From: Ruminobacter amylophilus
GTDB taxonomy: Bacteria > Pseudomonadota > Gammaproteobacteria > Enterobacterales > Succinivibrionaceae
DNA: 42,482 bases
Direction of reading: 5' to 3'
Assembly: GCF_900115655.1 (NCBI RefSeq)
Contig: NZ_FOXF01000020.1
Location: 1 to 42,482, forward strand
The notes under the pieces were generated by a model that did not search any database, was not told where the DNA came from, and worked only from the letters and a program-made list of their open reading frames with translations. The first letter of the stretch is position 1. Each line of letters begins with the position of its first letter. Below are positions 24,375 to 33,297 of the stretch, piece after piece. Position numbers and translations under genes: made by a program.

Positions 24375-25565
24375 ATGAAAAACAAATTACTGTTCTGCGG
24401 CATCGGATTATTATCCTCATGCCTGACTTCATCCGCTTATGCCGACGAACCTCTCAGTCGGGATGAGTTAACCATCTGGGTAAGCGAGCATAAAGGATAC
24501 ACCGGCATGGTTAAGGTGGCTGCCAAGTTTGAACATGATACCGGATACAGGATTAACGTAGAACATTTTGACTCACTTCCGGCAAAGTTTCAGGAAAGAG
24601 CCTCATGCGGCGGCGGACCGGACATTCTGGTATGGGCGCATGACCGCTACGGTGAATGGGCAAAACTCGGACTTCTTGAAGAAATCAAGCCTACTAAAGA
24701 AGAACTTGAAAAATTTTATGACATCTCCTGGGATGCCATGAAAATCAACGGCAAATATTACGGATATCCTTTTGCGGTTGAAGCCGTGTCACTAATCTGC
24801 AACAGGGATCTGGTTCCGAATCCTCCTAAAACCTTTGAGGAATTCATGACTCTTGACGCTGAAATGCAGGAAAAAGGCAAACATGCTTTTCTGTGGGATT
24901 ACAACAACGTCTACTATTCCTACCCTATACTTTCCGCAAACGGCGGGTATTCATATAAGAGAAACGAAGACGGCTCATACGACATACAGAATATCGGTGT
25001 CAGCAATGAGGGAACTCAGAAAGGCCTTAACTACATTGTAAAGATGGTTCAGGGCGGACATCTTCCGATCCAGACCGAATATAAATCCATGGAAGCTGAA
25101 TTCATTGCCGGCAAAGTCGGCTGTATCATCAACGGCCCGTGGGGATGGAAAAACTACAAGAACATGAACTACAGCGTCAACACATTCCCTACCCTTGAAG
25201 GAAAACAGGGGAAACCGTTTGTAGGCGTGCTTGGACTGGTGATAAACAAATCATCATCCCACAAGGAAGCCGCCAGAAAGTTTCTGACCGAATATCTGCT
25301 CACCGACTACGGTTACGAGGAAGTAAACAACGCTTCACAACTTGGTTCAGTGGCTCTCAAATCCTTTGAAACCAAACTTGAAAGTGATCCTCGCATCATG
25401 ACCACCATGAAGAACGCCCAGTCAGGAGTTATCATGCCTAACGTTCCGGAAATGAACATCTTCTGGAGTTCAGTAAGAGAAGCCATCAAACGCGCGACAA
25501 GCGGCAGACAGACGGCTGACAAGGCTCTGAAGACTGCGGAAAGCCGTATCAGAAAAGTGAAGTAG
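24375..25565 (+). CDS. malE: Periplasmic maltose/maltodextrin-binding protein MalE, 396 aa
   Basis: This is the substrate-binding component of the maltose ABC importer. The signal peptide ends AYA before DEP (residue 24). The mature chain follows E. coli MalE closely, with the diagnostic segments GPDILVWAHDRYGEWA, YPFAVEAVSLICNRDL, INGPWGWKNY, KPFVGVLGLVIN and SGRQTADKALK. The conserved tryptophans and acidic residues that line the sugar groove are at the expected places (WAHDR, NGPWGW). The length is equal to E. coli MalE. No malF, malG, malK or regulator gene lies next to it; it stands alone between a hairpin and a terminator, so its permease must be encoded elsewhere. Confidence 0.95.
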   Translation: MKNKLLFCGIGLLSSCLTSSAYADEPLSRDELTIWVSEHKGYTGMVKVAAKFEHDTGYRINVEHFDSLPAKFQERASCGGGPDILVWAHDRYGEWAKLGLLEEIKPTKEELEKFYDISWDAMKINGKYYGYPFAVEAVSLICNRDLVPNPPKTFEEFMTLDAEMQEKGKHAFLWDYNNVYYSYPILSANGGYSYKRNEDGSYDIQNIGVSNEGTQKGLNYIVKMVQGGHLPIQTEYKSMEAEFIAGKVGCIINGPWGWKNYKNMNYSVNTFPTLEGKQGKPFVGVLGLVINKSSSHKEAARKFLTEYLLTDYGYEEVNNASQLGSVALKSFETKLESDPRIMTTMKNAQSGVIMPNVPEMNIFWSSVREAIKRATSGRQTADKALKTAESRIRKVK

Positions 25566-25620
25566 CATTCCGTGTCGAACTGCCGGGAGATAAATACGGT
25601 TTTACGCCTGCATCAGTAAA

Positions 25621-25660
25621 ATTAAGCACCGCATGAATATGCATGCAGTGCCTAATTTTT
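25621..25660 (+). terminator. Rho-independent terminator of malE
   Basis: ATTAAGCACCGCATG pairs with CATGCAGTGCCTAAT (15 positions, two of them G-T), with a 6-base loop and TTTTT at the end. It stands 55 bases behind the malE stop. The remainder of the gap to 25905 shows nothing else that I can support. Confidence 0.85.
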
Positions 25661-25905
25661 AAAACTTCGTATGAACGCCGGATGAAAAACAATGATTACC
25701 GCAGAATATAAATAAGTGAGAATATGTTTGACCAAGAATTAATAGATAATGAGCCCGTAGCGTGAAATCAAAAAAAACAGTTCAGATTACACTTCTGTTC
25801 CGGAACAGGATTTTGTCTCAGTTTTCCACAGAAAATTACTGATTTCTTCGAAAAAACAACAGTGTAATACCAATTACCTGATAACCATTGTGACAAAGGA
25901 CGCCC

Positions 25906-26991
25906 ATGAAAATCTCAAAAAAACAGAAGATATATTATATCGTCATTTTATGCATTCTTATCATCCTGCCCGTAACATATGCGGTTATTTATCCCTTCTC
26001 AGACCGAAGTATACTGTATATTGCCCAGATTCCATGTATTGTAATCTATATTTGTGGCCCGTGGCTTTTAGATAAAGATGACAGGGACATCATATCTGAA
26101 GCCAACCGTAAAGTAGAGGCTCTCAAGACTGTCTTACAAAAAAATAACTATTTCACCAGAAAAATCTGGGAACAAAAATACAGCGAATACCAGAAAAAAC
26201 ATCCGCTTGAAAAACACCAGCTCAGAGCCGCATCGATAATGTCCGATCTGTCATGGCAATACATGAAAAAGATCATCCGGAAGAGCTTTCTGGTTCCTGT
26301 CCTGACAATACCTGCCGGATTCGTTCTGTGGCTGGGATATATCGCAGATTACGTAAATCCTGTACGCAGTGCCAAGGAGGAAACATACGGAATTCTTCTG
26401 ACAATTGCAGCCGAAAATCTTTTATTTGTCATGCTCATTTATCTCTTTTCCCGCCTTGTTTTCAACAGATGGATTCAAGACCTCCCTGACGCCCATATAA
26501 TCAAAAACTCATATGCCGACGGTTATGCTTTTACCAATTCGTACTTCAGTCTCGTTATCGGCTCAACCTACATACACGGATTTGACGGAGAAGATTTCTT
26601 CAGCGTTCCTAAAAAGGATATAAAAAAGGTTAAATGCCGGATTCAACGCATAAATGAAAATGATAAGATTCATTTTTCACAACGGACATTTATGAATCTG
26701 ACTAAAGCAGTGCAAATTCTGACCTTTTTTTCCAAATCCAGCGTGCATCACCACCGCAGCTACCGCAAATCGTACCGGGACACCTATGTATTCAGCATCA
26801 AATTGCTGACTGATGTCAGGAGCATACATGTTGCCCTTGATCAGTTTCAGATAAAAATGGTTATGGACCATTTTTTCCCGGATGTTTCAGACTGTCTGAA
26901 CGTCGAATACGGCTACAAGGAAATGTTTTACGGTATATTACCTCCTTCAGGAGGTTCATCCGGCCCGGTTCTCAGCGAAGACAAATACTGA
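25906..26991 (+). CDS. Unknown inner-membrane protein, 361 aa
   Basis: I do not recognise a family. Two adjacent hydrophobic segments lie at the N-terminus (about 10-58, IYYIVILCILIILPVTYAVIY and ILYIAQIPCIVIYICGPW). A charged, probably helical stretch of about 75 residues follows. Two more hydrophobic segments come next (VLTIPAGFVLWLGYIADYV and LLTIAAENLLFVMLIYLFS), and then a soluble C-terminal domain of about 165 residues (GEDFFSVPKKDIKKVKCRIQ) with a histidine/arginine cluster (SSVHHHRSYRKS). A Ser/Gly-rich tail ends the protein. AAAGGA lies about 8 bases before the ATG. It is a single gene with no informative neighbours. Confidence 0.8.
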   Translation: MKISKKQKIYYIVILCILIILPVTYAVIYPFSDRSILYIAQIPCIVIYICGPWLLDKDDRDIISEANRKVEALKTVLQKNNYFTRKIWEQKYSEYQKKHPLEKHQLRAASIMSDLSWQYMKKIIRKSFLVPVLTIPAGFVLWLGYIADYVNPVRSAKEETYGILLTIAAENLLFVMLIYLFSRLVFNRWIQDLPDAHIIKNSYADGYAFTNSYFSLVIGSTYIHGFDGEDFFSVPKKDIKKVKCRIQRINENDKIHFSQRTFMNLTKAVQILTFFSKSSVHHHRSYRKSYRDTYVFSIKLLTDVRSIHVALDQFQIKMVMDHFFPDVSDCLNVEYGYKEMFYGILPPSGGSSGPVLSEDKY

Positions 26992-27346
26992 TTTTCTGCT
27001 TAATGAATCCTGAGAGACGACATCATGCGGTATGCTGCGGAATATTGGTTCAGTTTTTGATCCCAAAGGTTTTGTTTTTGCGACGATGATGCAGAAGAAA
27101 GCACGCAGAACTTTTGAAATACGGTATCAGATATCAGGCAGTTATTGCCGGGGCTTATCAGGTTTCTGAGGATTTAACATCTGATTCTGCAGGATGCACA
27201 AATCAAAAATTCTTGTAAATATGCAGGTGTGCGGATACATCAGACTGAACGGAACATGAACACGCTCCGTAAAAAACCGGAATTACGTCCAGTGCTTCAG
27301 GAACACGGCCGTGCATTCTTAAGAAATTAATGCACAGCGCGCAGAA
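26992..27346. other. Intergenic gap without recognisable gene
   Basis: These 355 bases between convergent genes have no frame worth reporting. A weak inverted repeat, GTGCATT / AATGCAC (27311-27317 and 27329-27335), lies 12 bases beyond the yciB stop, without a T-run, so I do not call it a terminator. Confidence 0.4.
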
Positions 27347-28018
27347 TTACTGCTTATCTGATTCTTCTGAAGAACATTCCCCGGCATTTTTTTTGCCGGA
27401 ACCGATGTGTTCATCCTTAACGTCAGCAACCAGCTTCTCAAGAGCAGTTTTCTGCTGATCGGTAAGCTGACTGTATACCCAGCCGAAAACCCCTATCATG
27501 AATACGGTATTCAGAATGCCGTTCCCGTAGGTCTTATAGTTAACCCACAGATTTTCGGCTTCATCACTGTTGATATTCATGATTTCCGGAAGTCTGAATG
27601 CGATAACGTAGTTTAAACATGCGCAGAGCAGAAAATACACGGCTGTTGCCACTGCGGCCTTTTTGAGCACGCTCTCGGGAATTGGAGTCTTACACCCGGT
27701 CAGAGCTTCAATGATATCCTTTTTGAAAACAAACTGACACAGCAGAATGGCAACGGCGATGACACTGTTTACCACCGAAACCTTCCACTTAATGAAATCA
27801 GGATCCTTTACGAGAATTGTCGGTATGGCAAAGATGAAAAGCACCAGAATAACCACAATCTGAATTCTGGTAATCTTACCCTGTAAAAACCAGCTTCCTC
27901 CAAGCGTTATGACTGAGGAGATAACCACGGCAATTGTAGCGTAGATAAGGTTATGATCAGAAAACTTGTAAGTCAGAAAAAAACAGATTGCAGGAAGGAT
28001 ATTTAAAAGTAATTTCAT
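27347..28018 (-). CDS. yciB: YciB/IspA family inner-membrane septation protein, 223 aa
   Basis: This small polytopic membrane protein is associated with envelope integrity and septation in enterobacteria. The family start is clear (MKLLLNILPAICFFLTYK), as are the conserved DPDFIKWKVSVVNSVIAVAI and the late ENLWVNYKTYGN segment. About five to six hydrophobic helices can be seen. The protein is about 40 residues longer than E. coli YciB (179): it has extra residues in the loop before ENLWVNYK and a polar C-terminal tail after the last helix (DEHIGSGKKNAGE). It is divergent from yciI, as the two genes are close neighbours in other gammaproteobacteria. Confidence 0.9.
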   Translation of the reverse strand: MKLLLNILPAICFFLTYKFSDHNLIYATIAVVISSVITLGGSWFLQGKITRIQIVVILVLFIFAIPTILVKDPDFIKWKVSVVNSVIAVAILLCQFVFKKDIIEALTGCKTPIPESVLKKAAVATAVYFLLCACLNYVIAFRLPEIMNINSDEAENLWVNYKTYGNGILNTVFMIGVFGWVYSQLTDQQKTALEKLVADVKDEHIGSGKKNAGECSSEESDKQ

Positions 28019-28468
28019 TTTTTGACAGTCCTTGCGTAAAGCTGACCCATTCTACCACATTTATACAGTATTTATAAACAAATATTAAAAATATTCACGC
28101 TTGTATCTGACAGGCTGATGTTTTATATATCGGTAATATATTCTATATAAATCTTGCTGCTGTTTTTATAATTATTAAGGATAAAACGACATGAAACAGC
28201 GTTAAATGCATGTCTCAGCAAACGTATCCTTTATGCCGCACTTTTTTTCCGAATCAGGAAGATGCGTATTCCCCGATACACCGGGGAATTCTCTGCGCCT
28301 GACGTCACCTCCCGCGCGTATAACCGGGAGACACCGTATCCCGCATCATCCGCTAAGACGCAACCTTTAAATATGCAAAAAATCATTTTATATGCAGCCG
28401 GCATTTAACTATAATAAGAACAAATAAATTCAGTAAAGTTCAATTGCCAACCATAAGGATAAGACATC
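28019..28468. other. Divergent yciB-yciI intergenic region with two hairpins
   Basis: The 450-base gap holds ATTCCCCG-atacac-CGGGGAAT (28268-28289) and CTCCCG-N10-CGGGAG (28309-28330), both perfect and only 19 bases apart, in an otherwise AT-rich stretch. Neither has a T-run. They could belong to a small RNA or a structured leader, but I see no further sign of one. Confidence 0.45.
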
Positions 28469-28792
28469 ATGTGGTACTTAATTTACGCGGAAGACATTCC
28501 AAACTCAAACGAAGTAAGAAGTAAGGCTCGTCCTGCTCATATCGCAAGACTCAAGGAACTGATTGCAGAAGATCGTCTGCTACTTGCAGGTCCAAACCCT
28601 AACATTGATTCAGAAGAACCTGGTGAAGCAGGTTTTTCAGGCTCAGCAATCATTGCAAAGTTCAATTCTCTTGAAGAGGCAAAAGCCTGGGCCGAAGACG
28701 ATCCTTACTGGCATCAGGGCGTTTACCAGAAAGGTACCGGCATTGTTAAGCCGTTTAAGATTACCGCCAAGATGAACGGAGCATCATTCTAA
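28469..28792 (+). CDS. yciI: YciI family protein, 107 aa
   Basis: YciI is a small dimeric ferredoxin-like-fold protein with a conserved His-Asp pair whose cellular role is not settled. The chain follows the family: [39 protein letters not shown], and [20 protein letters not shown], with the typical histidine and aspartate. AAGGAT lies 9 bases before the ATG. The stop overlaps the galU start by one base (TAATG), so the two genes are translated from one mRNA. Confidence 0.93.
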   Translation: MWYLIYAEDIPNSNEVRSKARPAHIARLKELIAEDRLLLAGPNPNIDSEEPGEAGFSGSAIIAKFNSLEEAKAWAEDDPYWHQGVYQKGTGIVKPFKITAKMNGASF

Positions 28793-29715
28793 TGAAAATT
28801 ACCAGGGCTGTTATTCCAGTGGCAGGACTGGGCACCAGAATGCTGCCTGCAACCAAAGCAATTCCGAAGGAAATGCTGCCGGTTGTGGACAAGCCTCTGA
28901 TTCAGTATGTGGTGAATGAAGCCGCATCCGCAGGAATCAAAGACATAATCCTGGTAACTCATTCATCAAAGAATGCCATAGAAAATCATTTTGACCACAG
29001 TTTCGAACTGGAAGCCACTCTTGAAAAGCGTGTTAAGCGCCAGCTTCTTGATGAAATCCAGTCAATATGTCCGCGCGACGTAACCATCATGCACGTACGT
29101 CAGGGTGAAGCAAAGGGACTGGCTCACGCCATCAGGTGTGCGGCCGCGCTCGTCAACAACGAGCCTTTTGCCGTTATTCTCCCGGACGTGCTTATTGATG
29201 AATACGCCTCCGACCTCAGAAAAGACAATCTCAGGGAAATGATTGAACGTTTTGAGGAAACCGGCGTAAGTCAGATCATGGTTGAACCGGTATCTCCTGA
29301 CGAGGTGTCATCCTACGGTGTAGTCAATATTCCTGAAGAATGCAAAAACCGCGACATCGCCCAGGGCGAAACTCTCCCGATTACCGGCTTTATTGAAAAA
29401 CCAAAGAAGGAAGAGGCACCGAGCAATCTGGCCATCGTGGGCCGTTACGTTCTGTCTTCTGACATCTGGGATCTTTTCAAGGAAACCCCGGTGGGAGCCG
29501 GCGGAGAAATCCAGCTTACCGATACCTTAAGACTGCTTCTTAAGGAAAAATCAATTGAGGCATACGTCCTCAAGGGCAGAAGTCTGGACTGCGGTTCAAA
29601 GATCGGATATATCAAGGCGTTCGTGGAATATGCCATGAACAACGAAAAGCTCGGAGCTGAATTCAGGGAATACCTGAAAAACGAAGTTATGCCCAAGGTA
29701 ACCGAAAACAGATAA
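28792..29715 (+). CDS. galU: UTP-glucose-1-phosphate uridylyltransferase, 307 aa
   Basis: GalU makes UDP-glucose from UTP and glucose-1-phosphate in the cytoplasm, for envelope polysaccharides and galactose metabolism. The nucleotidyltransferase signature is clear ([20 protein letters not shown], then [15 protein letters not shown] at about 7-39). The later family segments [34 protein letters not shown] and [11 protein letters not shown] are present too. The length matches bacterial GalU (about 300). It starts on the last base of the yciI stop codon. Confidence 0.96.
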   Translation: MKITRAVIPVAGLGTRMLPATKAIPKEMLPVVDKPLIQYVVNEAASAGIKDIILVTHSSKNAIENHFDHSFELEATLEKRVKRQLLDEIQSICPRDVTIMHVRQGEAKGLAHAIRCAAALVNNEPFAVILPDVLIDEYASDLRKDNLREMIERFEETGVSQIMVEPVSPDEVSSYGVVNIPEECKNRDIAQGETLPITGFIEKPKKEEAPSNLAIVGRYVLSSDIWDLFKETPVGAGGEIQLTDTLRLLLKEKSIEAYVLKGRSLDCGSKIGYIKAFVEYAMNNEKLGAEFREYLKNEVMPKVTENR

Positions 29716-30022
29716 CCGTTTTTCGGTTCATAAAATAACAGAGGGGAACACCTCCCCTCTCTCATATCCGTGCATGCGAATCCGCATGCGACGTTCAGAA
29801 CATTACCGATAAAAGACCTTTGCCGTATTTCCCGCCCTTTTCTCCTTCTTAAATGATGGAAATCTCAGGCAGTCGCACGGCGGCGGTTTTATTTTTCCGG
29901 AAGCCGGACGCTGTTCAGTTCATTCTGATATGCGATACCGCACTCTTTTGAAAAGAAGTCGATGGTCAGTGCAGTGAGAGCGATTAGAATCAGAAAAAGC
30001 GCCGGCTTTCAGGCTTCAGCCG
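29716..30022. other. galU downstream gap with terminator-like hairpins
   Basis: AGAGGGG-N7-CCCCTCT (29740-29760) stands 25 bases behind the galU stop and is followed by CTCATAT, not a T-run. A second hairpin, GCATGCG-aatc-CGCATGC, lies at 29772-29789. One of them probably ends the galU transcript, with only moderate support. The rest of the 307-base gap shows no gene. Confidence 0.5.
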
Positions 30023-30589
30023 TTATTTCTGGGAAACAAACAGCTTTTGAGCCTCGCTTCCGCCGAATACTCCGGTATCCTTGTTATGCAGAGCCTTGCC
30101 CTTGTCAAGAACAGGATAGAACTTGGCAAATTCATCCTTATGACTCAGGTAGTAGTCATATACCCCGTGCCAGTCATCGAGATTCTTCACCTCAAGAGTT
30201 CTGAGCTTGTAGGTTTCGTTGACATTGTTCATTTTGGCCAGCGCCAGAAGATCACTGCCTACGCATTCCCTGTTGAAATCCACGCATCTTAAAACAAAAG
30301 TGGTGGTAAGCAGAACACCTTCCCTGTCGGCACTGATGTCTTTACCTTCCTGAAGATAGGCAAGAACAGGTCTCAGAGTGTATTTCGGAGCGGCACTCTT
30401 ATAAACATGGTGACCGGAAAACAGGCCTACGGCCTCTCTGCCTGCAGCTTCAGCTGTCAGTGATTCCTCCACTTCAAACCCCGTGGTGTAGCTGTACTCG
30501 GTATCGTCAATGCTGATGGTTTCGGCACCTGCAGCGGAAACACCGGTCATAAGCACACTGCCTAGCAGCAGTTTGGTAAAAACATTCAT
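30023..30589 (-). CDS. Exported hypothetical protein, 188 aa
   Basis: A Sec signal peptide is visible (MNVFTKLLLGSVLMTGVSA, cleavage after AGA before ETI, about residue 22), so the product is periplasmic or secreted. The mature part of about 165 residues has two cysteines seven residues apart (CVDFNREC), which may form a disulfide, and a mixed alpha/beta look with an aromatic-rich C-terminal half (WHGVYDYYLSHKDEFAKFY). No family is recognised. It lies 15 bases behind aroA on the same strand and is probably co-transcribed, with no obvious functional link. Confidence 0.8.
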   Translation of the reverse strand: MNVFTKLLLGSVLMTGVSAAGAETISIDDTEYSYTTGFEVEESLTAEAAGREAVGLFSGHHVYKSAAPKYTLRPVLAYLQEGKDISADREGVLLTTTFVLRCVDFNRECVGSDLLALAKMNNVNETYKLRTLEVKNLDDWHGVYDYYLSHKDEFAKFYPVLDKGKALHNKDTGVFGGSEAQKLFVSQK

Positions 30590-30604
30590 TATCAGACTCC
30601 AAAT

Positions 30605-31879
30605 CTAATCAACAATGCCGGCAAATTTTTCAAAGAAGTCAGGGAAGGTCTTGGCACAGCACTTCGGATCGTTGATGATCACATCTGTTGCGAATGAAAC
30701 CAGAGCGAAGCACATGGCCATACGATGGTCATTATATGTGTCTATGGCAACATTCCTGTTGATTTTACCCGGTGTGATTTCCAGATAATCCTCTCCTTCC
30801 ACGCATTCAATTCCCAGCTTTCTGAGCTCATTGGCCATGGCTCTGAGACGGTCGGTCTCCTTCACGCGCCAGTTGGCAACATTGCGGATAACCGTTTTGC
30901 CGCTGGCAAAAAGAGCCAGAGGAACGGCAGTCATGGCGGCGTCAGGAATACTGTTCATATCCATGTCCACTCCATGCAGCGGAGCTCTTTCGCACTCTAT
31001 GAAATCATCCCCCATGACAACCTTGGCCCCCATGGCACAGAGAACCTTCACGAATTTCACGTCACCCTGTACGGAATGCAGCCCCACGCCGGTAACCCTT
31101 ACCTTGCCTGCAATGGCGCCTGCAGCCAGGAAGTATGAAGCGGCTGATGCATCACCTTCAACCAGAAAGGTATCCGGACTTACATAGCTCTGACCGTTTT
31201 TAATGAAGAATTCCTTATAGTCCCTGTTCTCAACGGTTACGCCGAATGATTTCATCATTCCGATTGTAATATCAATATAAGGCTTTGATACCAGCTCACC
31301 CTTTATTTTAAGAAGTACGTCACCGTCCATCAGAGGAGCAGCCATCAGGAAGGCGGAAATGAACTGACTGGATACGGAACCGTCGATTTCGGCAACGCCG
31401 CCCGTAAGCTTCTTTCCGCGGATTTTAAGAGGAGGGTATCCTTCCTTCTTCAGATAGGTGACATCCGCACCCAGCTGACGTACCGCATCAATCAGATGAG
31501 CAATCGGACGCTCTTCCATGCGCGGTTCCCCGGTAAGCACGTATTCTCCTGATGAATTGCACAGCACCGCGGTAATAGGTCTCATGGCAGTACCGGCATT
31601 TCCCAAAAACAGTTCCAGAGGTTTGGATGAACTGAAGGCTTCGCCGAGACCGTATACGGTGCATTCGGTTCTGTCTTCACTGAGTTCATACTCAACACCG
31701 AGCAGAGCAAGGGCGTTAAGCATGTGCCTCGTATCATCGCTGTCAAGAAGATTGGTGATTCTGGTCTTGCCTCTGGCAAGTGATGACAGCAGCAGGGCTC
31801 TGTTTGATAAACTCTTTGAGCCCGGAAGATTAACCATACCGCAGGCTCTGTCTTTTTTATTTAACTTTATTGATTCCAT
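30605..31879 (-). CDS. aroA: 3-phosphoshikimate 1-carboxyvinyltransferase (EPSP synthase), 424 aa
   Basis: AroA catalyses the sixth step of the shikimate pathway, joining shikimate-3-phosphate and phosphoenolpyruvate. The signatures are visible: [20 protein letters not shown] (about 18-37), [13 protein letters not shown] with the class I glyphosate-site GNAGTAMRP (about 91-99), and [17 protein letters not shown]. The start at 31879 ([11 protein letters not shown]) aligns with the E. coli N-terminus (MESLTL). An ATG 51 bases upstream would add a lysine-rich leader without a good ribosome-binding site. The length is as usual (about 427). Confidence 0.95.
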   Translation of the reverse strand: MESIKLNKKDRACGMVNLPGSKSLSNRALLLSSLARGKTRITNLLDSDDTRHMLNALALLGVEYELSEDRTECTVYGLGEAFSSSKPLELFLGNAGTAMRPITAVLCNSSGEYVLTGEPRMEERPIAHLIDAVRQLGADVTYLKKEGYPPLKIRGKKLTGGVAEIDGSVSSQFISAFLMAAPLMDGDVLLKIKGELVSKPYIDITIGMMKSFGVTVENRDYKEFFIKNGQSYVSPDTFLVEGDASAASYFLAAGAIAGKVRVTGVGLHSVQGDVKFVKVLCAMGAKVVMGDDFIECERAPLHGVDMDMNSIPDAAMTAVPLALFASGKTVIRNVANWRVKETDRLRAMANELRKLGIECVEGEDYLEITPGKINRNVAIDTYNDHRMAMCFALVSFATDVIINDPKCCAKTFPDFFEKFAGIVD

Positions 31880-32170
31880 TTCTGTAACTTTTAATTTTTG
31901 TTTTTTGGGAAAAAATCTGCTTAAAAACATTTTTACTTATTATTCATATCCAGAAAACAGCCTTCCGACCATGCCTTTCCGTTGTGCCGCGTAACTCCGG
32001 CATTACACCATCAGTCTGATTTTATCAGAAAACCGCTGATGTCTCTCCGTAAGTTCAGGAATTTCTTCCGCAGATATGACCTGCCGCATCCTCCTGAACT
32101 TCCCGGTATAATCATGCCGGGCAGGATTCAGCCGTTTTCCGCCGGTACTTTCATGATACCGGTATGGCGG

Positions 32171-32830
32171 TTAATTAGAGACGGATGAAAGATTGGCTCC
32201 TTCCTCGGCAATGGCCTGAATTTCATCAGGCTTCTGCGCGTTTTCACCGTTTTCCTTATTCTGCTGTTCCTCTATGTTTTTCTGGCGGCGGATTTCCATG
32301 CGTGCCTCGATGGATTTCATCAGTTCGTCAGGAACATCAAAATCACAGGTATATTCATCAACGGCAGTGGTGTTGGTGTAGTGATATTCTCTGGATCTCA
32401 CGATAAAGTCCTGACGTCTTTCACGACGCTCCTCGGTATTGAAATACCACTGACGCAGTTTGGTCAGCAGAATGGTGTAGTGGTCAAAATTAAGACCGTC
32501 GCCGTAAATCTGAATACCGCAGTTTATGGCCTGATCCATATGATCCCTTGCCAGCAGTACTTCAGGTCTGCTTTCGAGATTAAGTGTAAGGATTTCCTGA
32601 AAGGACTTTGCATTCTGCAGAAGAACCTTGTATTCGTATTCGTTAACCTCAGACGCCATTTCCTTCTGCATGCGTTCTTCGATTTCATCACGTATTCTGC
32701 TGCCGTCACTGTCGATGCCTTCAATGGTAACGTCGTATTCGGAAATCTTCTCCTTGTTCTTTTTACAGCCTGTGACATTAACACAGCACAGAGCCACACA
32801 CAGTACAATAAGCCATGACTTAAACTTCAT
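32171..32830 (-). CDS. Lipoprotein of unknown function, 219 aa
   Basis: The start at 32830 has AAGGA about 10 bases upstream and gives a perfect lipoprotein signal (MKFKSWLIVLCVALCCVNV, then lipobox VTGC, lipidated cysteine near residue 22). The next residues are KKN, with no aspartate at +2. The rest is charged and mostly helical. It has a YHTIL/YEYK-rich middle, an RRERRQ stretch, and a long Glu/Gln/Asn-rich C-terminal helix (ARMEIRRQKNIEEQQNKENG) that could be a coiled coil. No family is recognised. An upstream in-frame start at 32890 would disrupt the signal and was rejected. It sits in a row of same-strand genes between ygiQ and aroA. Confidence 0.82.
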   Translation of the reverse strand: MKFKSWLIVLCVALCCVNVTGCKKNKEKISEYDVTIEGIDSDGSRIRDEIEERMQKEMASEVNEYEYKVLLQNAKSFQEILTLNLESRPEVLLARDHMDQAINCGIQIYGDGLNFDHYTILLTKLRQWYFNTEERRERRQDFIVRSREYHYTNTTAVDEYTCDFDVPDELMKSIEARMEIRRQKNIEEQQNKENGENAQKPDEIQAIAEEGANLSSVSN

Positions 32831-32912
32831 TATCGGAATATCCTTCTCTTCTTTTCTGTTTGTTATTGTTTGTCCTTCGGTAATCCTCATTCAGGTCGCA
32901 TCCGCGAACCGG

Positions 32913-33182
32913 TTACCAGCTGTCATCGGGATCATACCGGGGAATGTCCTCTTCCTTTCCTCTGGATATCAGCACCAGATCCTCAATGTATTCCTCCAGA
33001 TAGAGCACGTTGCCGTTGGACAGAGTCAGCATGATGCCTCTCTCCAGATAGGCATAATCACTTTTGGGAAACTCGTCGGTGTAATCGTCGTTGTCAATGA
33101 CGCATCCCACGACTCCCAGCTGTTTTCCCTTAAGACAGACCAGATCGCCTGTTTTTATAATACGATTATCCGAATATCTCAA
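32913..33182 (-). CDS. Small hypothetical acidic protein, 89 aa, TTG start
   Basis: The frame reads TTG-AGA-TAT and encodes a probable small beta-barrel-like protein with strand-rich segments (GDLVCLKGKQLGVVGCVIDND and IMLTLSNGNVLYLEEYIEDL) and an acidic tail (YDPDDSW). GAAGAGAG precedes the TTG; no in-frame ATG gives a comparable start. It lies between ygiQ and the lipoprotein gene on the same strand. I recognise no family. That it is a real gene is supported by protein-like composition and context, not by homology. Confidence 0.6.
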   Translation of the reverse strand: MRYSDNRIIKTGDLVCLKGKQLGVVGCVIDNDDYTDEFPKSDYAYLERGIMLTLSNGNVLYLEEYIEDLVLISRGKEEDIPRYDPDDSW

Positions 33183-33297
33183 TACTCTCTTCCCGTAGTC
33201 AGTGCGGATTCACCTGATCTGAAGGCTTCATATCACCTTTCCGCCGCATCCTTGATTCCCCAGTCTGTCAGATTTTATACAATCTGTTCGCTTTAGT

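Noticed and set aside
32628-33296. 222-codon open frame on the plus strand over the lipoprotein and 89-codon genes
   Set aside because: It shadows the lipoprotein gene with its convincing lipobox and ribosome-binding site, and its own translation shows no family motif.
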